A DNA stretch of 42,577 bases from a virus, in IMG/VR virus record IMGVR_UViG_3300044470_000215, positions 1-42,577 of that record. One strand, written 5' to 3'. Of this stretch, positions 16,370 through 25,499 are shown piece by piece; the stretch's first letter is position 1, and every line of letters starts with the position of its first letter. A model generated the notes under the pieces. It had not been told where the DNA came from. It made no database searches and saw only the letters and a program-made list of their open reading frames with translations. The position numbers and the translations under genes were made by a program.

Positions 16370-18790
16370 TTAGCCGGCGACGACGTTCTTCTGCACGCCG
16401 CGGTAGTCGATGATGGCGCCGCCGAAGACGTGCTTCACCTTGTACTGCAGCTGGTCGTTGGTGAACTGCGTTCCGACGACGGGGTTGTTGGCCAGGAATA
16501 TCTGCGGCTGCTCCAGACCGTCGAGGAAACCGATCTCAAGGAACGGCGCGTTCGCCTGGTTGGTACCGCCGTAGAAGTCGTTGTCGTCGGTCAGCATTTC
16601 GTTGACGATGATGCGTTCGTTGTTGTCGCCGAAGCGGTGGAAGAAGGTGTTCGCGCCGGCGGTGTTGGTCTGGTTGATTTGGATTGCCAGCGCCTTCACC
16701 TGGATCGGCACCATCAACCAGTCCAGCGTGAGCCCGAGCTGCTCGCCCGAGTCCTTCTCCGTCTGCTGGAAGAGTGCGATCTCCAAAGCGATCAACGCGT
16801 CCTGGCTCAGCGCAGCCGAGCCGAGGTTTCCGTGTGCCGCGTTGAACCAGGTCACGCCATCCGCCATATAGGCCGGGTTGTTGAGGAAGTAGTTGGTGAT
16901 GAACCGCTTCAGCGTCTTACGTCCGGCACGCGCCAGGCGAGTGGGGAAGCGAGCAATCGCGCCGAGATCGTCGTTGCGGATCGTCTGCTCGGAGATCGTG
17001 AGCAGGTTGCCATAGTTGCCGACCGCGTAGTTCACGCGCTCATCCGTGGGCTTCACGATCTCGGTATACGGTGCGCCTTCGGCCACCACCGCCAGCTCCG
17101 GGAAGTACCCGTCGCGGACCCGGTCCTGCAGCTTGTAGCTGTCGATGTTGGCCTTTTGATACAGGACGTCCAGGCCGTCGATGCCCAGCTCGGCGTAGTC
17201 CTGCAACAGCCGCTTGGTCATCGAGTTCAACAGCAGGTTGGGGAAGTCCGTGGTGGACACCGCTTCCGAAACGCGCGAGAAGAACGTAGCGCCGCTGGCT
17301 CGCAGCTTGGTCAGGTCGAAGTCGCCGGTGATGTGGCTGTACGCCTCGCGGATGCCATGGAAGGCGATCACGCCGCTGGTCTCGTGCCCCTTGACGCCGA
17401 GCATGCGATCCATGGCGATCTGGGCCATGTCGTGGCCATCGAGGCTGAGCGCAGCGATGCCGCTCACGCGTCCGCTGTTGTTGGCCGCGGCAAACGCTTC
17501 GCGCACCGCGGTGATCTGCAGGTCGAGATCGCCGTCCGCAATCGAGGTCATCTTCTCAAAATGGCCGCGCACTAGCTTCTTTGCAGGCTCTGGCAGCTTC
17601 GAGTCGTTCAGCTTCGCCTCCATCACATTGACGAACTGCAGCTTCTTCGCCTCTGCAAGGGTCGCATTCGCGGCGGTCTGCGCAGCGGTCGATGCAGCGG
17701 TGGTCGCGGTCGAGAGAGCTTCCGTGACGCGCGTGAAGATGTCCTCATACTTCTCTTCGGCTGCGGTGTTCAGCTCCGTCTGGAACGCGGTTGCGCTGGT
17801 CGCGTCCTGAGTACGCAAAGCCTCGATCACGCGCAGAATCATTTGCTTGTTTTTCATCTGGTCCTCCCGGACTTGGGCATTGTTGTGTCGGACCAGGTGG
17901 GCCGACGAACCTTGTTTGACCGCGGCCAACTGGGCCGCCGCGATCTCACCACTCGCGTCGGCCGAGGCGGCCACGCGCATCTCTTGCAGAAAACGTCCGC
18001 CCGCACCGGCCTCGCCAACCAGGTCGATGGAATAGAGCTTGCCGAGCTTCTTGGCTTCGAGGCACTTCTTGCCTTCGACGGTCGCCGGCGCGAATCCCAC
18101 CGTGGCCAGGATCGAGAGCCCGAACATATCGAGCTTGCCGGCCTTTCGCGCCGCCGCGAACTTGCCGCGCAACGCAGTCTCGCTCTCTAACAGATTGAGA
18201 TTCGCGCGGGCTTCGGAGACACTCGCTGCAACCGCACCATCGCTGAACCAGCCAGCAATGCGATCAGGATCGTTCTCTCCGTACTGGTAGCCCGGCTCGG
18301 GCTGCGGATGCCGGCGCCCGAACTTCGCAGAGTTCGCGGCCTCGGCAACCTCAGCCACAAACACCGGGGGGTAGTAGTGAGGCAGCGAGCTTCCCGCCAG
18401 AATTCCTCCGCCCCAGCCTGCCTTCAACACGCTCACCGGGTAGATCGCGTCGTTCGCGGCGTCGGAATCGGAGGCCTCCGTAACGAAGTGCCCAGCCTCC
18501 GCAACGGGCACATAGGCCGTTTCGACTTCCTGCGCGTCGGTCAGTGTGATCGCGTTCAGTTTGTCGATCGAGTAGCCGATTCGATAGAGATTGCCGCCGT
18601 TGGTGCTGCGCGCGATGACGTAATCGGTGAAGACATCCTGCACCCAGAAGCGCTGGCATCCATCGCTGTCGTTGCCGAACTGCGCCAGCAGTGCTCCGTC
18701 TAAAAGTGCGCTCCGGTCAAATAGCGACAGATCGGCCGCGGCGGCTTCCGCCACGGCCAACCAGATCAGGCGTGATTTCTGTGGGCGCAT
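16370..18790 (-). CDS. Prohead protease-scaffold-major capsid fusion protein
   Basis: 806 residues with AAGGA before the ATG. Residues ~1-290 look like a capsid maturation protease: a region around GWFSDGAV, then DMFGLSILATVGF and YSIDLVGEAGAGGRFL, close to the GLS...S-x-D-L-V core of such proteases. Residues ~312-440 are an Ala/Gln/Glu-rich helical scaffold (TTAASTAAQTAANATLAEAK). Residues ~440-806 match an HK97-fold major capsid protein (FPNLLLNSMTKRLLQDY, later FLEIGFLDGLEQPQIF). Fusions of this layout are an established phage family. Protease, scaffold and capsid are therefore made from one gene, and an internal RBS (see 17855-17868) may supply a shorter form. No separate capsid gene exists in the window. 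Confidence 0.85.
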   Translation of the reverse strand: MRPQKSRLIWLAVAEAAAADLSLFDRSALLDGALLAQFGNDSDGCQRFWVQDVFTDYVIARSTNGGNLYRIGYSIDKLNAITLTDAQEVETAYVPVAEAGHFVTEASDSDAANDAIYPVSVLKAGWGGGILAGSSLPHYYPPVFVAEVAEAANSAKFGRRHPQPEPGYQYGENDPDRIAGWFSDGAVAASVSEARANLNLLESETALRGKFAAARKAGKLDMFGLSILATVGFAPATVEGKKCLEAKKLGKLYSIDLVGEAGAGGRFLQEMRVAASADASGEIAAAQLAAVKQGSSAHLVRHNNAQVREDQMKNKQMILRVIEALRTQDATSATAFQTELNTAAEEKYEDIFTRVTEALSTATTAASTAAQTAANATLAEAKKLQFVNVMEAKLNDSKLPEPAKKLVRGHFEKMTSIADGDLDLQITAVREAFAAANNSGRVSGIAALSLDGHDMAQIAMDRMLGVKGHETSGVIAFHGIREAYSHITGDFDLTKLRASGATFFSRVSEAVSTTDFPNLLLNSMTKRLLQDYAELGIDGLDVLYQKANIDSYKLQDRVRDGYFPELAVVAEGAPYTEIVKPTDERVNYAVGNYGNLLTISEQTIRNDDLGAIARFPTRLARAGRKTLKRFITNYFLNNPAYMADGVTWFNAAHGNLGSAALSQDALIALEIALFQQTEKDSGEQLGLTLDWLMVPIQVKALAIQINQTNTAGANTFFHRFGDNNERIIVNEMLTDDNDFYGGTNQANAPFLEIGFLDGLEQPQIFLANNPVVGTQFTNDQLQYKVKHVFGGAIIDYRGVQKNVVAG
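17855..17868 (-). promoter_or_regulatory. Internal ribosome-binding site and ATG inside the capsid fusion gene
   Basis: GGGAGG (17868-17863), 5 bp spacer, then an in-frame ATG (17857-17855) at codon 312, exactly at the protease/scaffold junction (MKNKQMILR). Re-initiation here would give a 495-residue scaffold-capsid protein without the protease, as lambda C/Nu3 does in principle. Confidence 0.6.
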
Positions 18791-18797
18791 GGAATCC

Positions 18798-19199
18798 TTA
18801 TTTGGATTTGGCGGCAGCCTTCATTACCCCCGCGGTCTCCGCGATAACCGGAACAGGAGGAGGGACCGGGAAGCTGTGCTTCTTGCCGTCCGAAGTGACC
18901 ACCCGGAGATGCTCGACGCCCTGGATCACGCGCTTGCCATGGCCGATCACCTTCCAGGCATCGTCGTTCTTGGCCTGGAAATCGGAGACCATCGCTGCGG
19001 CTTCCTTGTGGCTCGTCGGTGCGTCGATGCGAAGCAGCTTGTTCGCTTCCTTGCGCGCGGCCTGCTTTTGCCCGGATTCATCGTTCGGGATGTCCACCTG
19101 CGCCTGTTTGAGCGCTGCGGTGTAGATGCCGCTCCATTTCTGCTGGAGCGCTACCGGAAGATGGGCCGGGGAAGAAGGGATTTGTAACTCGGTTGTCAT
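18798..19199 (-). CDS. ChaB-like small protein in head operon
   Basis: 133 residues from the ATG at 19199 with GAGGA 6 bp upstream; the longer frame starting at 19262 lacks a site. The N-terminal ~75 residues (LPVALQQKWSGIYTAALKQA, then KQAARKEANKLL) resemble the ChaB fold, a small helical module found in many phage head operons. The C-terminus is a short basic/Pro tail. Lies between MuF and the capsid fusion gene. Role is unknown. Confidence 0.55.
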   Translation of the reverse strand: MTTELQIPSSPAHLPVALQQKWSGIYTAALKQAQVDIPNDESGQKQAARKEANKLLRIDAPTSHKEAAAMVSDFQAKNDDAWKVIGHGKRVIQGVEHLRVVTSDGKKHSFPVPPPVPVIAETAGVMKAAAKSK

Positions 19200-19309
19200 G
19201 GCATTTCCTCGATAGACGGTAAAACGGTTTTCCGACTCCATCAGCATAGGCAAGTCAGGCAAATTCGCTGTTCAGCGTGAGCGATCCCACAAGAGCGGGA
19301 TTCCGCGTT

Positions 19310-20203
19310 TTAGGAAACGTTCATGCTCAAACCCACTTTTGCAAGCGTGGCGCGGTCTTCCGCCGTTGCGTAAAGGTCTTTATCGGCGATGAAGGGAATC
19401 GAGAGGCAGTGGCAAAAGATGGTGTTTTCCGGCGAACCGCTGGGGTCGCGGGGGAACATCAACTCCTCGCCTTCAACCATGAATGGTTGGTCCACCGCGA
19501 CGGTCTGGCCTTTGGCAAGGATGTGCCCAATGCGCGGCACGCGCGCTGCGGGAATATGCAGCCAGCGCTTCTGGATGGCCTTATTGCGGCTCGCCAGGTC
19601 CTGCATCCGTGACTGCCCCGAGATCGAATGGACGCGCAGGATTTCGTTGAAGGCGACCTTCATGGCGCGATCGCCGACGTCGGTGAAGATGCCGCTGAAC
19701 TTTCCGCCCTCCATCGCTCGGCCGACCTGGTCGATAATTTCGCTCATCGACTGGCCTCCGAGGAACGCGCGCTGGATGGCCCCTTTGACCTTGGCCGCCG
19801 CATCGGAAGAGAGTCCGGAGATCAGGTCCGCCGAATAGCCCTGCGCGATCCGCACCGTCTGCATGTTGATGGTGCCCAGCGGCATCGTTGTCCCAAGCCC
19901 CGCGCCGATCACCGCACTGACGCCATGCGTTGCCATCGCAGCGGCACGCTCCTGTAGCGCATTCACCTTGTCTGTCGCCGCCGCCCTGAACTTGGCCAAC
20001 GCACGATCGATGTCGTCTCGCAGCGACCGGAGCTGCCCCGCGGTGAAGCTCTGCGGATTGAGCTGCGCGATGCGCCCGAGGATCTCGCGGTCGGCGATGG
20101 CGAGCTGCCCCTCGATCGCCGTGCGCGCCTCGGGAGTGAGGCTCTTCGCTCCATCGATGAGCTTCGTCACCTGTTCCGCATACAGCTCGGCCCGCGTCGC
20201 CAT
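19310..20203 (-). CDS. MuF-like minor head protein
   Basis: 297 residues. Helical N-terminus followed by the MuF/SPP1 gp7 domain: VGDRAMKVAFNEILRVHSIS, RWLHIPAARV, a central GEELMFPRD, and the final CHC motif (NTIFCHC). MuF proteins bind the portal and are packaged or needed for head assembly. It lies directly after the portal gene, as in Mu. The usual HxxLHG step is replaced here by RIGHILAKG. Confidence 0.8.
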   Translation of the reverse strand: MATRAELYAEQVTKLIDGAKSLTPEARTAIEGQLAIADREILGRIAQLNPQSFTAGQLRSLRDDIDRALAKFRAAATDKVNALQERAAAMATHGVSAVIGAGLGTTMPLGTINMQTVRIAQGYSADLISGLSSDAAAKVKGAIQRAFLGGQSMSEIIDQVGRAMEGGKFSGIFTDVGDRAMKVAFNEILRVHSISGQSRMQDLASRNKAIQKRWLHIPAARVPRIGHILAKGQTVAVDQPFMVEGEELMFPRDPSGSPENTIFCHCLSIPFIADKDLYATAEDRATLAKVGLSMNVS

Positions 20204-21799
20204 CTACGCCACCATGTCCGCGGCGGCGGCAGCGTCCGCCGGCGTAGGTTTGCCATCCGGCCCGATGGGCGGCTCAGCGCCCTGCTGCTGCGCGATCGCG
20301 GTAGCCAGCGCATTTTGTGGGAAGAGGTTGTTCTGATCCTCCGCCTTCTTGTCCGTCAATTCCTGCTGCGCAGCTTCGTATTCGGCCTTCGAATCGTCGA
20401 TTTCAGTGCCGAGCTGACCGATCAGCATGTGGAAGATGCGCGCGGCTGTCTCGCCCTGTATCCAGCCGCGGTCCTCCGCTTCGGCCACCGACTGCGTCGC
20501 GCCAGTCAGCACAGAAGCGGCGCCAGATAGATCGCGTACCAGCAGCTCCGGGACTTCAATGGTGTGATTGGTGTTCTCATCCTGACCCAGCATCCCATGC
20601 AGCTTCGCCTGCTCCAACACAAAGCTGGTGATGCGCTTGATGCAGTCCACCTGGTGCTGTTGGCGCATGGTGAACTTCTTACCCGTCGGCCCCTGCATCT
20701 CGGTCGCGGTGGAACGGTTGCCGCTGCCCGAATCGCCGAAGAACCAGTCCGGCAGGCCAGCGCCGCCGATGCCGTACTTCTTCACCATCTCCGCGCCAGC
20801 CGACATGTCCGCGCCCTTGAAGTCCGGTGTCTTGGCCTCGACCACGACCTTCTCATTCGACACAAACACCCCACCCTGGCGCGGCGGGTTCTGCGTGATC
20901 TCCTTGGAATAAGCGTCGGTCTGCTTCTGGTCCGCACCAGTCAGCGTGTAGTGCCAGACATAGCTATTCAGAAAGCGGACCTTGTCGGCGAAGTCGAAGA
21001 TCATCTGGTCGAAGACATCGATCCAGTCGGCCAGGCTGAACAGCTCGGAGATCCCGCGGCTCGCGCTCATCGCCTTGTTGATGGCGAAGTAGAACGTCTC
21101 GCCGCTCAGGTAGCCCCACGCCGGCGCGTTGATGTCCTCTTCGCGCCGGATGATGCTGAGCGTGCGCTGGTCGGGGATGCCGACTTCCTTGCGCAGCACT
21201 ACATTCACCGGGAACGCTACGATCTGGTCGCCGCCGCCGATGTCCATCTTGCCGTATTGGATGGACTCAATCTGCATAGGGTCGATGTAGCCGAGACGCA
21301 CAAAGCCGTCCACCGGGTTGACGCTGACCGGCACGCAGAATTCCCCGAAGGTGGTCAACTCAGTACACATCGATTGCGTACGGGTGGGCATGCAATTGAT
21401 GTCGTCATCCCAGAAGCGGTCGATCACGGCCTGCGATTTGGGACTTTCGCAGATGACCTTGAATCGCTCGCCGACGACGTAGCTGGTGATGATCTCGACG
21501 ATGCGCTTGCCGAACGGCGTGGTGACGGCCAGGAAGAAGCACACCTGCTGCATGCGGTCATGCATCAGCGGGTTCAGGTCGCGCAGCGTCTGCGGCGACG
21601 TGATGCGGCGGAACTGGTAGTCGGTATCGTCGTCGCCCGAGGTGAGCGAGAAGATCGACGGCTGGATAGCTTCCTTCACCGCAAGCACGCGCAGGGCCTC
21701 TGCCTTCTCCGCCAGCGCCATGCGAGCTTCCTTCAGATCGAGGAACACCATCGTTTCATGCCCACTGCCCAGTAGCCTCTTCAAATTCAACGGCGCCAT
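20204..21799 (-). CDS. Portal protein
   Basis: 531 residues between the large terminase and MuF, as in transposable phages. Portal features: a helix/strand region GKRIVEIITSYVVGERFKV, acidic residue-rich middle, and a C-terminal region with ATEMQGPTGKKFTMRQQHQV ending in a Gln/Ala/Pro-rich tail. The gene overlaps the terminase by 13 bp. It is closer to non-DUF935 portals than to Mu gp29, as far as I can tell by eye. The portal forms the dodecamer through which DNA enters and leaves the head. Confidence 0.8.
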   Translation of the reverse strand: MAPLNLKRLLGSGHETMVFLDLKEARMALAEKAEALRVLAVKEAIQPSIFSLTSGDDDTDYQFRRITSPQTLRDLNPLMHDRMQQVCFFLAVTTPFGKRIVEIITSYVVGERFKVICESPKSQAVIDRFWDDDINCMPTRTQSMCTELTTFGEFCVPVSVNPVDGFVRLGYIDPMQIESIQYGKMDIGGGDQIVAFPVNVVLRKEVGIPDQRTLSIIRREEDINAPAWGYLSGETFYFAINKAMSASRGISELFSLADWIDVFDQMIFDFADKVRFLNSYVWHYTLTGADQKQTDAYSKEITQNPPRQGGVFVSNEKVVVEAKTPDFKGADMSAGAEMVKKYGIGGAGLPDWFFGDSGSGNRSTATEMQGPTGKKFTMRQQHQVDCIKRITSFVLEQAKLHGMLGQDENTNHTIEVPELLVRDLSGAASVLTGATQSVAEAEDRGWIQGETAARIFHMLIGQLGTEIDDSKAEYEAAQQELTDKKAEDQNNLFPQNALATAIAQQQGAEPPIGPDGKPTPADAAAAADMVA

Positions 21800-23451
21800 A
21801 TCGTCTTCCTCGCTCTCTGAACAAAATCCTGTGGGCCATTGACTAGGTCCGCACCACCGCGCCGTTCCAGTTGATTGAACACGCGCGATAACATTCCCCG
21901 GCCGGTGCCGTTGTCTCCGCGATCGCCGATGCGCACCTCAGGCGACAGCGAGATAATTACTGGCCGGAAGTTCATCTCGCGCGCCAGAGCAACCGCACTC
22001 TCCAGCGCGTCGGCCAGGTCGTCCTTTATTTTTCCCAGATAGAGAAGCTGGTTGATGAGCGCGGTCTGCGTGCCGTCGAGGCAGAACTGGATCGTCCCGT
22101 TCTCTACAAGGCCGGAGATCTTCGCAATGCGCATGAACTTGTCCGTCAAATGCGGAACGCCGACGACGTTCATGTAGCGGCCGGTCTGCGTGCTCACCTC
22201 GTCGATCGTCTGTTTCAGCGCTTCCTGATACGCCTGGTCCTCGATGCCGACGACCTCCGGCCGCTCCTGGTCCCACAGCCGGATGATGTAATCGACCTGC
22301 TTGGTAAACGGCATCTTCGACTGCTCCGCGCGCAACACCAGGATCTTGCCATCAGCCTTGACGCCAACCGTCACCGAGCCAAAGAAATCGGCCCTGCGCT
22401 TCAGGCTGATCGCAGGATCGTGATAGGTGATCTTTGCCAGAGCGACGCCGACGATATGCTCGCGGAAATACTGGTGCTGCTTGATCCACGCTTCCTGGAA
22501 GACCTGCGTCTCTGCCGAGAGCGGAAGGTTGCGGAACTCCTGATTGAAAAAGACCGAGCCGAGGTCGGCTTCTTTCAGCCGCAGCGATTCCAGGTCCCAC
22601 TTCGCCGGCCACAGCACCGACTCCGGAGTCCAGTCCAGGTCGACGGCCATGAAGCGCCGTTTGATGTAACGCTTGAATTTGGTTTCATCCAATAGGTCGG
22701 CAAGGAACGAATCGTAGTGAAGGATGGTACCGACAGTGCAGATCTGGCAGTACTTGCCCAGGTTCATCACGGTGCCCTTGAACCAGCGGGTCAGCTTCTC
22801 GCGCGTTTCGGGGTTATCGACATCCTGCTCATTTTCCAGATCGTCTAAGACGACAAGGTCAGGACGCCACATGCGATAGCGCAGGCCGCGCAAGCTCTGT
22901 CCGGCGCCGCGCGCAACGATGCTGATTCCGGTGGACGTGCGGCAGTCGTTGACATCCCACTTCTTGTCGCCCACCAGGTCGCCGAAGTCTTTGCGCAGCG
23001 CGTCGTTGCTTTCGAGTTCTTCCTTGATGGCGGCGAGCTGAAGCGCGGCCTGCGGTTGCGTATCGCTGATGAGGACGATGAACCGCCGCTTCTTGTAGCA
23101 GATGCAATAGAGCGGCCAGAAGACGGAGACGACGGTGGACTTGGCGTGCTCGCGCGGCGCCGCAACGGCGATGAACTGCTCGGTCAGAAGCAGCCGGTAG
23201 ATCTCTTTGTGGAACTCGGCCGGGGGTATGAGCTCGCCCGTCTTCTCATCCAGCATGAAGTGCGAGAGGTATTTCACCGCGAAGTCGGTGATCTCCTCGG
23301 CCATCTGCCACGCCTGGTCCAGCAGCTCCTTCGGATCGCTGCGCTGGATAGCGACGATCTCCGGGTTGATGCCGAACGCGCCGCGTATTCGCGCGGCGGA
23401 CTCATCAAGCCGCTGACGCTTCGATTTGCCTTGCGAAGGCCTCTGCGCCAT
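21787..23451 (-). CDS. Terminase large subunit (Mu gp28-like)
   Basis: 554 residues. Walker A-like AAPREHAKST with Lys at residue 104, and Walker B LVVLDDLENEQ near residue 200. The C-terminal half carries nuclease-type acidic segments (TYHDPAISLKRRADFFG, VGIEDQAYQEAL). The protein pumps and cuts DNA for headful packaging. It overlaps the small terminase by 47 bp. The DDLE in place of the usual DE box is common in this family. Confidence 0.9.
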   Translation of the reverse strand: MAQRPSQGKSKRQRLDESAARIRGAFGINPEIVAIQRSDPKELLDQAWQMAEEITDFAVKYLSHFMLDEKTGELIPPAEFHKEIYRLLLTEQFIAVAAPREHAKSTVVSVFWPLYCICYKKRRFIVLISDTQPQAALQLAAIKEELESNDALRKDFGDLVGDKKWDVNDCRTSTGISIVARGAGQSLRGLRYRMWRPDLVVLDDLENEQDVDNPETREKLTRWFKGTVMNLGKYCQICTVGTILHYDSFLADLLDETKFKRYIKRRFMAVDLDWTPESVLWPAKWDLESLRLKEADLGSVFFNQEFRNLPLSAETQVFQEAWIKQHQYFREHIVGVALAKITYHDPAISLKRRADFFGSVTVGVKADGKILVLRAEQSKMPFTKQVDYIIRLWDQERPEVVGIEDQAYQEALKQTIDEVSTQTGRYMNVVGVPHLTDKFMRIAKISGLVENGTIQFCLDGTQTALINQLLYLGKIKDDLADALESAVALAREMNFRPVIISLSPEVRIGDRGDNGTGRGMLSRVFNQLERRGGADLVNGPQDFVQRARKTIWRR

Positions 23452-24154
23452 GCGACATCTCCTGGACCAGCTCGTCTTTGATTGGGTCGAGCACGGCGCG
23501 GACGGCTTCGCGCGTGCGTAGCTTCTTCAGTAGGTCGTTCACCGCTTTGAGGTAGACCTCGCGTGGATCTCCGGAGGTGGCCGCGATCCGCGCCCGCTCC
23601 GTCTCGCTCTTCGCAATGTCTGCCTTCACCTTCAGCGCCGACATCTGCACCCGCTGGATACGCGTCATCGCCAGCGTTAGCTGGTTCAGCGATTTCATGT
23701 AGACGCCGCGACTCTCGGTATCCATTTTCCCGGCTAGCGCAAACACCTCGTCCCGCATGGCGTTGATGACCGCATCGTTCGCGTCATCGATCCCCGCTCC
23801 CACAAACTTCGAGGCAAAGGCGCGCGCAGTCTCCGACTCCTTCAGAATCTGGCTCTGCACCTGATCGACGCGAAGATCGTACCAACGATGAAGACTGGAC
23901 TTCGGGAGTCGCTTTCCAGGGAACTCCGCAAGAAGTTTGGGATCGATTTTGCTCCAGTCGATAAAGCCGCCGCCATCGGTCTCCCATTTCGCGCTGTAGG
24001 GTTTGCGGCTTTGTTCTTCGATCTCCTCCCAGGGTTTGAACCTCGCATTATGCAGCCTGGTGATTGCGAAGCGCACCTTTTCCGGTAGCTTGTCGATCTT
24101 CAGCGGCTGATGGGTCTTCCGTTTTTCTCCGGTGCGAGGTCTCGCCTTGGTCAT
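23405..24154 (-). CDS. Terminase small subunit (DUF3486, Mu gp27-like)
   Basis: 249 residues. Highly charged with an N-terminal segment LPEKVRFAITRLHNARF and LPKSSLHRWYDLRV, the helix-turn-helix pattern of DUF3486, followed by a long coiled coil. In Mu-like phages this family precedes the large terminase and is thought to recognise phage DNA. The start at 24154 is the only one in line with the conserved MTKARPRTG leader. Confidence 0.8.
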   Translation of the reverse strand: MTKARPRTGEKRKTHQPLKIDKLPEKVRFAITRLHNARFKPWEEIEEQSRKPYSAKWETDGGGFIDWSKIDPKLLAEFPGKRLPKSSLHRWYDLRVDQVQSQILKESETARAFASKFVGAGIDDANDAVINAMRDEVFALAGKMDTESRGVYMKSLNQLTLAMTRIQRVQMSALKVKADIAKSETERARIAATSGDPREVYLKAVNDLLKKLRTREAVRAVLDPIKDELVQEMSHGAEAFARQIEASAA

Positions 24155-24157
24155 GGG

Positions 24158-24478
24158 TCAGATCTCCACGGCGGGATCGGTGATCGTCCCTTCCAGCAGG
24201 TCGCGGCCCTTCGCCGTCAGTTCTACCTGGACCAGATAGGCGTCGCCGGTGTCGTGATTGAGCACGCGGTTGAAGCGGAGATAGCCGCGATCGCCCAGGT
24301 CCTGCAGCAGTGTCTTCACTTCGTTCTTGCTGACATCGAAGCAGAGCCCGCGCAGCAGTGCGCTCCACAGGGCCGTCGAGTCCATGCGCGAGGCCTGGCG
24401 GTCATGGTTGTCGCGAAGCAGCCCAAGGACCGCCCCCCTCAGCCGCTTGAATCTCGCTATTACCGTAACTGCTGTCAT
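24158..24478 (-). CDS. Winged-helix small phage protein (VpaChn25_0724-like)
   Basis: 106 residues in winged-helix layout: LRGAVLGLLRDN, STALWSALLRGLCFDVSKNE, VKTLLQDLGDRGYLRF, then VELTAKGRDLLEG and an end in DPAVEI. This matches the small 'ArsR-like' protein found just before DUF3486 in many Mu-like phages. Function is unproven, possibly regulation of late genes or packaging. ATGA overlap with the upstream membrane-protein gene. Confidence 0.65.
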   Translation of the reverse strand: MTAVTVIARFKRLRGAVLGLLRDNHDRQASRMDSTALWSALLRGLCFDVSKNEVKTLLQDLGDRGYLRFNRVLNHDTGDAYLVQVELTAKGRDLLEGTITDPAVEI

Positions 24479-25002
24479 GCCGTCCTCTCTTTAGCCATCG
24501 CATCCAACTTGGCATTGATGGTATTGAATGCGGACGTATGATCGAGGTCCAGCTTGTCGCTGATCTCTTTCAGTTGATCGCGGACGCCCGCAATCTTCGC
24601 CGCCAGCCGCTCCGTTTGTTGCGCCGTGTAGCTGGTCAATGTCTGCATCTCCTGGGTCTGGCGATCGTCCTTGTCCGCGAGCTGCTGCTGCGCCACGGCC
24701 AGCTTCTCCACGGACTGCACCAGTTGGTTTCCGATGCCCATCAATATCCGCACCAGGTCGTAGAAGACGTACAGCGCCACGATGGTGACGATGGCCCACG
24801 GCCCCCACGCCTTCAGCAGCGGGAAGGCGTCCGTGGGATTGGAGCGCAGCAACTGGAATGCGCCGAAGACAACGGCGGCCCCCACCGACCATCCGCCACC
24901 CAGCGCGATCCGCTTGAATATCTCGGCGCGCAGGGTGGTCTTGGCCGCGGCGGCTGAATTCAGTTCACTCTGCGACACTCCGCGTAACCAGAAGAGGTTC
25001 AT
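24475..25002 (-). CDS. Membrane protein with coiled coil (lysis/holin-associated candidate)
   Basis: 175 residues with two hydrophobic segments (GWSVGAAVVFGAFQLL and AWGPWAIVTIVALYVFYDLV), followed by a long heptad-rich tail (QTERLAAKIAGVRDQLKEIS). The layout resembles a spanin- or holin-like membrane protein, though no family was recognised. It overlaps the next upstream membrane gene as ATGA, so the two are probably made together. Lies downstream of the murein-enzyme gene in the late operon. Confidence 0.55.
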   Translation of the reverse strand: MNLFWLRGVSQSELNSAAAAKTTLRAEIFKRIALGGGWSVGAAVVFGAFQLLRSNPTDAFPLLKAWGPWAIVTIVALYVFYDLVRILMGIGNQLVQSVEKLAVAQQQLADKDDRQTQEMQTLTSYTAQQTERLAAKIAGVRDQLKEISDKLDLDHTSAFNTINAKLDAMAKERTA

Positions 25003-25328
25003 TCGGGGACCTCCCCTTTCGCCGCCACAAGCCGGATCGCCTCTACGCCCAAAGGCTTCATGTCGAAGATGGCAGCCTTATCGTTCCCGGCCCTGAAATC
25101 ATCCCCGGCGCAGGCAATGATCCCGAGCGCCTGGAGTATCTCCTCCTGATGCCGGTTTGCCTTGGCGCTCCAGCCGCAGATCGAGATGCCCACCCCGACT
25201 ACCACCGAGGCCTCCGTCGCAGCCAGTTTTCCGGTGAAAACTCCGGCCACTCCGGCGGCGATTACCAGACACCCGCCGAGGATCGTTTTCTTGCCCGCAA
25301 ACCAGCCTCGAATCCGACTCCAAATCAT
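24999..25328 (-). CDS. Small membrane protein, holin candidate
   Basis: 109 residues from the ATG at 25328, chosen for a GGAGGAG Shine-Dalgarno 8 bp upstream. After a basic amphipathic start come two hydrophobic stretches, TILGGCLVIAAGVAGVF and ASVVVGVGISICGW, then a soluble tail. Short two-helix proteins with KKT-I-x-G-G starts are typical of phage holins of the kind encoded near tail or lysis genes. Holin function is inferred. Confidence 0.55.
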   Translation of the reverse strand: MIWSRIRGWFAGKKTILGGCLVIAAGVAGVFTGKLAATEASVVVGVGISICGWSAKANRHQEEILQALGIIACAGDDFRAGNDKAAIFDMKPLGVEAIRLVAAKGEVPE

Positions 25329-25388
25329 GGTCCTGCTCCTCCGTCCAAAATCCGTCCAAAACCCCTCAGCCGGTCCAAACCCCAAAAC

Positions 25389-25403
25389 GGGGGTCTGACC
25401 CCC
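25389..25403. repeat. 15-bp palindrome GGGGGTCTGACCCCC
   Basis: Perfect 7-bp arms around one T, between the zinc-finger gene and the holin candidate. Too short a loop for a hairpin terminator; could be a protein-binding site. The rest of 25329-25499 shows no gene. Confidence 0.3.
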
Positions 25404-25499
25404 CTCGTAATCCCGTCGCTATGGCCCCTAGAAAAATCGTTGCACCCCTGTACACGAATTATCTGGAGGGGGTGTAGCCAAAACTTTTCCCGGCGCGTC

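Noticed and set aside
14935-17575. Two long plus-strand frames (about 430-460 residues)
   Set aside because: Antisense to the connector, decoration and capsid genes; low-complexity Gly/Arg/Val-rich translation with no domain.
18798-19262. Longer start for the ChaB-like gene
   Set aside because: The added 21 residues lack a site, while the ATG at 19199 has GAGGA at 6 bp.
20564-21775. 403-residue plus-strand frame
   Set aside because: Antisense to the portal gene, His/Arg/Leu-rich shadow.
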